Source: CAYWEP01 sp964457405 (GTDB lineage Bacteria > Patescibacteriota > Microgenomatia > Levybacterales > UBA12049). From it: a DNA stretch of 9,743 nt. The stretch is from contig CAYWEP010000045.1 in NCBI GenBank assembly GCA_964457405.1, positions 1-9,743 on the forward strand. Direction: 5' to 3'. The position numbers were made by a program, and so were the translations under genes. The notes below the pieces were generated by a model. It ran no database searches and was not told the origin of the DNA. It worked only from the letters and a program-made list of their open reading frames with translations. The first letter of the stretch is position 1, and each line of letters opens with the position of its first letter. Of this stretch, positions 5,966 to 9,743 are shown piece after piece.

Positions 5966-6564
5966 TTATCCTCAATATAATATCGGATCTCTTCTTTTTT
6001 CGGATCAAGGAGATTATATAAATATGTTATATCCTCATCTTTGTGCCGAATACAGCCTGAACTACCCGGATCGTCTTTACTCAAACGCTCAGGGTTACCC
6101 GCTGTTCCGTGCAAACCAAATGCGCCGGGCAATACCCAGTGGCACTGCTGCCCGTTACATTCGTTATATGGCATCGGACCGTATGGCTCATCGGTCGGAG
6201 CAGGAATATTGAGCGTTAAAAAGTATGGTGCAGTTTCGGGATTCTCTTTCTGATCCTCCTCACCAACAATGAGCCAGTATTCTTTTCCAAGCAATTTCGG
6301 CAACGGCGTTGGTCTTTCGTTTGGTATCCCGGCTTTTACCTGAAATGCCCTAACAACCACACTCTTCTTCCTATCTCCTGGCACACCCCTGAGTAATTCC
6401 TCTTTATTTGCTTTCCTGTGTAACACAAACCAATACTTCTCTATTGGTTTCTCGGGCGTTTTCTGTCTGTTCAGCAAAAACAGTCCGAGAGTGATGTTAA
6501 TAACGAGAATAGATAGCACTATCCCAACTGTTATTCTTAAAAATCTTTTCTGCTCTGCATTCAT
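5962..6564 (-). CDS. membrane-anchored L,D-transpeptidase (YkuD domain)
   Basis: The 200-aa product has an N-terminal helix (about 10-31) and then a YkuD catalytic domain that uses a cysteine to make 3,3 peptide cross-links or to attach proteins to peptidoglycan. The active-site block is GLHGTAGN (His152) followed by SSGCIRH with nucleophile Cys171 and Arg173; the His-to-Cys spacing fits the family. The usual S/T-H-G-C is here S-S-G-C, a tolerated variant. GIPNERPTPLP (79-89) is the family's early strand region. An extra pair, Cys136 and Cys141, sits in the lid region before the active site. The domain is compact and there is no LysM or other wall-binding module. The gene converges on the PBP gene and the two stop codons overlap. 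L,D-transpeptidases resist most penicillins, so this pair offers two chemically distinct cross-linking routes. Confidence 0.88.
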   Translation of the reverse strand: MNAEQKRFLRITVGIVLSILVINITLGLFLLNRQKTPEKPIEKYWFVLHRKANKEELLRGVPGDRKKSVVVRAFQVKAGIPNERPTPLPKLLGKEYWLIVGEEDQKENPETAPYFLTLNIPAPTDEPYGPMPYNECNGQQCHWVLPGAFGLHGTAGNPERLSKDDPGSSGCIRHKDEDITYLYNLLDPKKEEIRYYIEDN

Positions 6565-6590
6565 AACTCTTAATACGCTTTGTTCAGGAG

Positions 6591-6596
6591 ATTATA
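6591..6596 (-). promoter_or_regulatory. -10 box of the L,D-transpeptidase gene
   Basis: A perfect TATAAT on the minus strand lies 26 nt before the ATG at 6564, in the 40-nt gap after the upstream gene. No matching -35 is seen. AAGAG four bases before the ATG is at best a weak Shine-Dalgarno. Cotranscription with the two upstream membrane genes is also possible. Confidence 0.4.
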
Positions 6597-6604
6597 GCAG
6601 ACAA

Positions 6605-7030
6605 CTATTTGACCTTTTTCGTGAGGAAATAAGAGATAATGACTGAAACAATAAGACCACCCGAAACTGCGAGGAGAAATTGCGAAGCCGTGTCTGCAAG
6701 GAGAATTTGTTTGTTTGAAAAACCTACAAGATCATAGGTCCTTTTGGCAAGCCGGATCGCATCGGGATTGATGATTGTGTAATAGATGTACAAAACGACC
6801 GATGATAATGCAGCGTAGATGACTGAAATACTCGCGCCTTCCATAATCCCCTGTCTTAATGTCATGCGATTGCGAAGTGCTTTCACCTTTTTTGCTTTAA
6901 TGCCAAAATACAGAATTGTTATTTGAGCGATCATATACGCATAGTCAATAATAATCATTGTTCCCATGAAGATAATCCAAAGAACCATGCTCGCGGTGAG
7001 GAAGAAGCCGTATTTTAAGGCATTGTTCAT
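6605..7030 (-). CDS. DUF4199-like integral membrane protein
   Basis: The product is 141 aa with about four hydrophobic segments (near 7-29, 31-45, 63-86 and 115-137). The pattern YFGIKAKKVKALRNRMTLRQGIMEG, then a helix, then YTIINPD fits DUF4199: a short basic loop ending in a tLrqGi-type motif, a helix, and a conserved Asn-Pro before an amphipathic stretch. No biochemical function is known for that family, and I assign it from remembered pattern only. The start lies 9 nt after the stop of the preceding small membrane gene, with neither a Shine-Dalgarno nor its own -10 box, so it is probably cotranscribed and translated by coupling. The C-terminus ends in a basic KKVK, probably cytoplasmic. 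Confidence 0.6.
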   Translation of the reverse strand: MNNALKYGFFLTASMVLWIIFMGTMIIIDYAYMIAQITILYFGIKAKKVKALRNRMTLRQGIMEGASISVIYAALSSVVLYIYYTIINPDAIRLAKRTYDLVGFSNKQILLADTASQFLLAVSGGLIVSVIISYFLTKKVK

Positions 7031-7039
7031 AATGTGACG

Positions 7040-7219
7040 CTATTTTTTAAGCGTGAAATAGGTCAAAATAGCTCCGACAACAAATATCCACAAAAGCGGA
7101 CGGGCAATAGAGCCTAAAAGCAAAAATGCGGTGAGAAGCGCAATGATCCAATAACTGATAACTGTCACGCTCTTATTCGGCGTGGTTGTTTTTGCCTTTC
7201 TGACTACTCTTTTTGCCAC
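7040..7219 (-). CDS. small two-helix membrane protein
   Basis: From a GTG at 7219 the product is 59 aa: a basic N-terminus (AKRVVRKAKTTTPNKS) and two membrane helices (about 20-36 and 41-57) joined by a short loop with Arg and Pro, ending in a basic LKK. Both ends should be cytoplasmic. I do not recognise a family. A TTG at 7255 would extend the protein by 12 residues, but that TTG is the first three bases of a perfect TTGACA whose TATCAT partner ends 6 nt before the GTG. The GTG start with a leaderless transcript is therefore the better reading. The next gene, a DUF4199-like membrane protein, starts 9 nt after this stop, so the two probably work together in the membrane. Confidence 0.6.
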   Translation of the reverse strand: MAKRVVRKAKTTTPNKSVTVISYWIIALLTAFLLLGSIARPLLWIFVVGAILTYFTLKK

Positions 7220-7225
7220 ACTCTT

Positions 7226-7255
7226 ATGATACAGCCTCAAAAACGAGATTGTCAA
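7226..7255 (-). promoter_or_regulatory. promoter of the small membrane gene pair
   Basis: A perfect TTGACA (7250-7255) and TATCAT (7226-7231, 5 of 6 matches) are 18 bp apart. The -10 box ends exactly 6 nt before the GTG at 7219, so +1 is expected on its first G. It is the best full promoter in the window and drives a start codon with no leader at all. Confidence 0.65.
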
Positions 7256-7276
7256 TCGCCCAACAACTTGTCTTTG

Positions 7277-8293
7277 TCAACACTTCACATGGATTCTGAT
7301 ACATAGAGCTTCTAGTAAGTCATATCGTTTCTTTATTCCTTTATCATCCATTATATGACCCTCTTTTATTGACCGATCATCTAAATACCTAATGTGCTCA
7401 AGCATGCGGCTCACTGTAAAAATATCAATTGCCTTCTTATCGTTTTCAGTAAGTGGTACATTTTGAGTATATACTGATAAAAATTCCTCGATCATGGATT
7501 TCCATTGATCAATTGTTATCTCACCTTCTCTATAGAAGTTGAAAAATAATACCCCTAGATCAAGTGCCACGGGCCCATATTCAAAATCTGAAAAATCAAA
7601 GATATAAAGCTCCCCATCTTCCAAAAAAAGCAGATGCCCTAATGCGAGGTCATTATGAAGTACTGATTTCGTCAAATCTGATCCTAGTTTCTGTCTTTGT
7701 AAATAATTGATTGCATCATTTCGTATTTTTCTGAGCCTTTCATGGTCCTGAAGATATGGAGACTTTGCATTAGGTGAAGTGAGAAATAGATCAAAATCTT
7801 TCATTGAATGATCATAAATTGATTCCGCATCATGTGATGATGGACGGATATGTTCTATGCGCGGATAGTGCATAAGGACACTATGCATCTTCGAGACAGT
7901 CGTTGCGATTATGTTTAACTGATCTTTCGATAAATCAGAAGCAGATATTCTTTTTAATTTCTCAAGTTTCATTACAATAACTGGTAAATCTACCGTAATA
8001 AGCGCAACCCTTTCACCTGAAAGTGACGGGACAACTTCTGGGGTATGAATATCATGGCTACGTAAATATTCGTAAATTTCTACTTCTTCGTTTACATCCT
8101 TTGCAATTGTATCGCTATGATCAAAAATCTTTGCAATAAAGTCTTGTCTCTCTGTATGGAATATCCACACTGCATTTTCAATTCCTTCTCCTTCTGCTTT
8201 CGGAGGTTTAATACTTGTAATTCCATACAGCTTATGAATAGCCGATCGTACGAATTCAGAAGAAAGTTGTTTAGGAGATGTCTCATTACTCAT
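7277..8293 (-). CDS. APH/choline kinase-fold small-molecule kinase
   Basis: This 338-aa protein has the aminoglycoside phosphotransferase fold (PF01636-type) and should transfer phosphate from ATP to a small hydroxyl compound in the cytoplasm. The nucleotide-binding Lys55 (FIAKIF) pairs with Glu in EEVEIYEYL (69-77). The catalytic loop is VLHNDLALGHLLF: Asp215 is the base, and His220 stands where most members have the metal-binding Asn. That His substitution also occurs in macrolide phosphotransferases (HGDxHPGHIL). The second metal site is IFDFSDFEYG with Asp233. The substrate cannot be read; a sugar, an amino alcohol or homoserine-like compound is as likely as an antibiotic, and this is no proof of resistance. 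The gene has its own leaderless-type extended -10 promoter and looks AT-rich. Confidence 0.8.
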   Translation of the reverse strand: MSNETSPKQLSSEFVRSAIHKLYGITSIKPPKAEGEGIENAVWIFHTERQDFIAKIFDHSDTIAKDVNEEVEIYEYLRSHDIHTPEVVPSLSGERVALITVDLPVIVMKLEKLKRISASDLSKDQLNIIATTVSKMHSVLMHYPRIEHIRPSSHDAESIYDHSMKDFDLFLTSPNAKSPYLQDHERLRKIRNDAINYLQRQKLGSDLTKSVLHNDLALGHLLFLEDGELYIFDFSDFEYGPVALDLGVLFFNFYREGEITIDQWKSMIEEFLSVYTQNVPLTENDKKAIDIFTVSRMLEHIRYLDDRSIKEGHIMDDKGIKKRYDLLEALCIRIHVKC

Positions 8294-8299
8294 GAAGAG

Positions 8300-8308
8300 A
8301 TTATACCA
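8300..8308 (-). promoter_or_regulatory. extended -10 promoter of the kinase gene
   Basis: TGG-TATAAT on the minus strand gives a perfect -10 (8300-8305) with the extended TGn element (8306-8308). The -35 region is poor (GAGATA), as is common for extended -10 promoters. Exactly 6 nt separate the box from the ATG at 8293, predicting a leaderless mRNA. Confidence 0.62.
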
Positions 8309-8341
8309 AACTGCAGGAGTAGTATCTCGAATCTGTATCTT

Positions 8342-8392
8342 GGCTCACGACCTGGGCTCGCGACCTGGAAGGTTACGTAGCTTCGCAACCTG
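8342..8392. repeat. degenerate 13-bp direct repeats with an overlapping imperfect palindrome
   Basis: GGCTCACGACCTG (8342-8354) is followed directly by GGCTCGCGACCTG (8355-8367), one mismatch apart, and a related GCTTCGCAACCTG lies at 8380-8392. Around the third copy, AGGTT and AACCT (8370-8391) bound an imperfect palindrome centred on AGCT with 18 of 22 symmetric positions. The array lies about 35 bp upstream of the kinase -10 box and 70 bp past the C39 peptidase stop. No T-run follows on the minus strand, so it is not a standard terminator. A DNA-binding array is the simplest guess. Confidence 0.5.
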
Positions 8393-8462
8393 ATTCAATT
8401 ACTGATTATTGGTATGATTTATGATGATTTTTCAATGCGAATAAGCCACAGGATATGCAAAA

Positions 8463-9548
8463 CTAGTTTATATTTTCAAGCGCTTTTTTTGCGGCGAGGA
8501 AGTTGTGGTTATAATATGCTGCTTTCTCAAATGCTGCCCTTGCAGCTTCTTTATCCCCAAGACTCATATATACTTCTCCCCTAATTTGGTACAACTCTGA
8601 GAATACAACATTGCCACTGTTGAAAATGACATCGGTCAACTGAAAGACGCGATCGTAATTTTTCACTTTCTGATACGCCAGAATCGGCTCATACTGATAC
8701 CATAGCATGCGTGGCGGAAGACCTGGCTCAGCTTTCTCAAATGCTGCAACTGCTTCTTCATAATTACCAAGATAATACTCTGCGATTGCGATATTAAATT
8801 GTGCGAAGATATCGTCTGGATTTTGCTCCAATTCATTTTCAGCCCGTTTAAGTACATTTTGATAAGCTCCATTTTCATCATATTCTCTGGCTAATACAGC
8901 TTCTACGACTTCCTTTTTTTCTTTTGGATAAATGAGTATATACCCGTAATTAAATGCTTTCCACATGGTCAGAAAGTCACTTTCCGAAATACTCAAACCC
9001 GGGCCGTTATATGAGTCATCGGCGACAATAGTTTGGCTCGCAGAATCGTATCCCCGAACGATACGGAAATGACCGATATCCTCGTACAAATTGAGCTGCG
9101 TACGAACGATTACAGGAATGTCATTGGCAATAAATTTTTGCAAAAGTGCGGTCGTTCCATTCGGCCGATGCAGTGCTTCAAACCCATATCCTTGTGCGTA
9201 AGTAACAAATTCCATAGCGAAAACCGACTTATCATCTTCCCCGCCGTAGAGGTTATTAAACGGCCGCATTTGCGTAGCCAATTCTTCCTGCGAAATGTTT
9301 TTTCCATAGTACGACAAGATCATTGACAGTGTCGCCGGGCCGCAATTATTGAATGTCTGTGCAACGAATTGTGATTGCGGAAGAGTAAATGCTTTGGCCG
9401 GTTGTTTTATCGCAACTTTTACCGCTGCCTCATCGTGCGCCGGCAAAACAGCATCTGGAGAAATATACAATTGAACTGTTATAGCTAATTGGATCAGCCC
9501 GACCACGAAAAGAACAAATGTGAGTATAACCACTATGCGCCGCATCAT
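8463..9548 (-). CDS. membrane-anchored C39-type cysteine peptidase with TPRs
   Basis: Numbered from an upstream ATG at 9557, the protein is 364 aa. A helix (about 8-30) anchors a Peptidase_C39_2 domain: FVAQTFNNCGPATLSMIL carries the oxyanion Gln67 and nucleophile Cys72, DIGHFRIVRGYD carries His163, and VADDSYNG supplies the acid (Asp180 or 181). The C-terminal third has TPR helices (about 249-277 and 323-350, AIAEYYLGNYEEAVAAFEKA being a clear unit). C39 relatives trim leader peptides after double glycine, but here there is no ABC transporter, so the substrate is unknown. The TPRs suggest a bound partner on the outer face. An extended -10 (TGC-TACAAT) abuts the ATG at 9557, so the fourth codon (ATG at 9548) is the more likely start. 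A cupredoxin gene ends 31 nt upstream of that start. Confidence 0.85.
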   Translation of the reverse strand: MMRRIVVILTFVLFVVGLIQLAITVQLYISPDAVLPAHDEAAVKVAIKQPAKAFTLPQSQFVAQTFNNCGPATLSMILSYYGKNISQEELATQMRPFNNLYGGEDDKSVFAMEFVTYAQGYGFEALHRPNGTTALLQKFIANDIPVIVRTQLNLYEDIGHFRIVRGYDSASQTIVADDSYNGPGLSISESDFLTMWKAFNYGYILIYPKEKKEVVEAVLAREYDENGAYQNVLKRAENELEQNPDDIFAQFNIAIAEYYLGNYEEAVAAFEKAEPGLPPRMLWYQYEPILAYQKVKNYDRVFQLTDVIFNSGNVVFSELYQIRGEVYMSLGDKEAARAAFEKAAYYNHNFLAAKKALENIN

Positions 9549-9557
9549 GGAACGCAT

Positions 9558-9566
9558 ATTGTAGCA
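9558..9566 (-). promoter_or_regulatory. extended -10 promoter of the C39 peptidase gene
   Basis: TGC-TACAAT (TACAAT at 9558-9563, 5 of 6 matches, TGn at 9564-9566) directly precedes the ATG at 9557, leaving no room for a transcript that begins before that codon. The gap to the ATG at 9548 is 9 nt, giving a 2-3 nt leader. A weaker TAGTAT at 9566-9571 would instead suit the 9557 start. Confidence 0.5.
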
Positions 9567-9579
9567 TACTACCCTGTAA

Positions 9580-9743
9580 TTACTCTACAATCAGAGTCCC
9601 CTTCATCCCCTGGGCGCGGTGGTTACCGACAGAGCAATAGAACTCAAATGCGCCTGTTTTATCGGCGATAAATTCTATATCTGCTGTTTGTCCACTTTGA
9701 ATCTGCGGGGTTTTGACATTGAATTCATCAAGCGTAAAGTCAT
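9580..9743 (-). CDS. cupredoxin, C-terminal part (cut by the window edge)
   Basis: The minus-strand frame that enters at the right edge encodes 53 residues and stops at 9580-9582. It begins DFTLDEFNVKTPQIQSGQTADIEFIADKTG and ends with the type 1 copper loop Cys-SVGN-His-RAQG-Met, followed by the closing strand KGTLIVE. Cys, His and Met in this spacing are three of the four copper ligands of blue copper proteins; the fourth, an upstream His, could be encoded right at the edge, since the cut codon ends in AT. Such proteins are usually secreted or membrane-anchored electron carriers or copper-binding domains. The N-terminus, and so the localisation, is outside the window. The gene is in the same direction as the C39 peptidase and may be cotranscribed with it. 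Confidence 0.85.
   Translation of the reverse strand, partial: DFTLDEFNVKTPQIQSGQTADIEFIADKTGAFEFYCSVGNHRAQGMKGTLIVE

Noticed and set aside
5802..6212. Plus-strand open frame spanning the PBP and L,D-transpeptidase ends
   Set aside because: It arises from an alternate frame of the Pro/Thr-rich tail and the antisense of the YkuD gene. The Arg/Gln-rich product has no domain.
7277..8293. Kinase called as an antibiotic resistance gene
   Set aside because: Only fold-level motifs are visible. The APH fold covers many metabolic kinases, and the His220 likeness to Mph enzymes is not enough.
8342..8392. Repeats considered as a CRISPR array
   Set aside because: The units are 13 bp and directly adjacent, without unique spacers, and no cas gene is present.
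9033..9326. Plus-strand open frame inside the C39 peptidase gene
   Set aside because: It is antisense to the catalytic domain, with no promoter or domain.

Overview
The window looks like a chromosomal segment from a Candidate Phyla Radiation (Patescibacteria) bacterium, most likely a Microgenomates-type lineage. This is an inference from gene style, not from a marker gene: a class A penicillin-binding protein with a Pro/Thr/Glu-rich C-terminal tail, short single-pass envelope proteins, a DUF4199-like membrane protein, a REP-associated transposase, very short intergenic gaps and few Shine-Dalgarno sequences. No rRNA, tRNA, CRISPR array or phage module is visible.

Layout, left to right. 1-305: a block of AAGGTT-type dyads and a 56-codon plus-strand ORF that may be a gene remnant. 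306-2063 (minus): a membrane-anchored protein of unknown function behind the HtpX membrane metalloprotease. 2096-3604 (minus), visibly AT-rich: a SAM-dependent methyltransferase and a REP-associated tyrosine transposase (RAYT). 3605-3763: a divergent promoter region holding a REP-like palindrome preceded by GTAG. 3764-5965 (plus): a bifunctional class A PBP. 5962-6564 (minus): an L,D-transpeptidase whose stop overlaps the PBP stop tail to tail. 6605-7219 (minus): a two-gene unit of small membrane proteins. 7277-8293 (minus): an APH-fold small-molecule kinase. 8294-8462: a non-coding gap with degenerate 13-bp repeats. 8463-9548 (minus): an anchored C39-type cysteine peptidase with TPRs. 9580-9743 (minus): the C-terminal end of a cupredoxin.

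Functionally, most of the window concerns the cell envelope. The PBP (glycan polymerisation and D,D-cross-linking) and the L,D-transpeptidase (3,3-cross-linking or anchoring) act on peptidoglycan, HtpX does membrane-protein quality control, and the C39-TPR protein and cupredoxin act outside the membrane. The methyltransferase, transposase and kinase look like accessory genes.

The most striking signal is promoter placement. Several genes have a good -10 box ending exactly 6 nt before the start codon, and others have one only 8-10 nt before it, which implies leaderless mRNAs. This placement also shows that some longer ORF starts are wrong, because the promoter lies inside the apparent N-terminus. 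The second signal is the RAYT gene with a GTAG-palindrome that overlaps its own -35 box.
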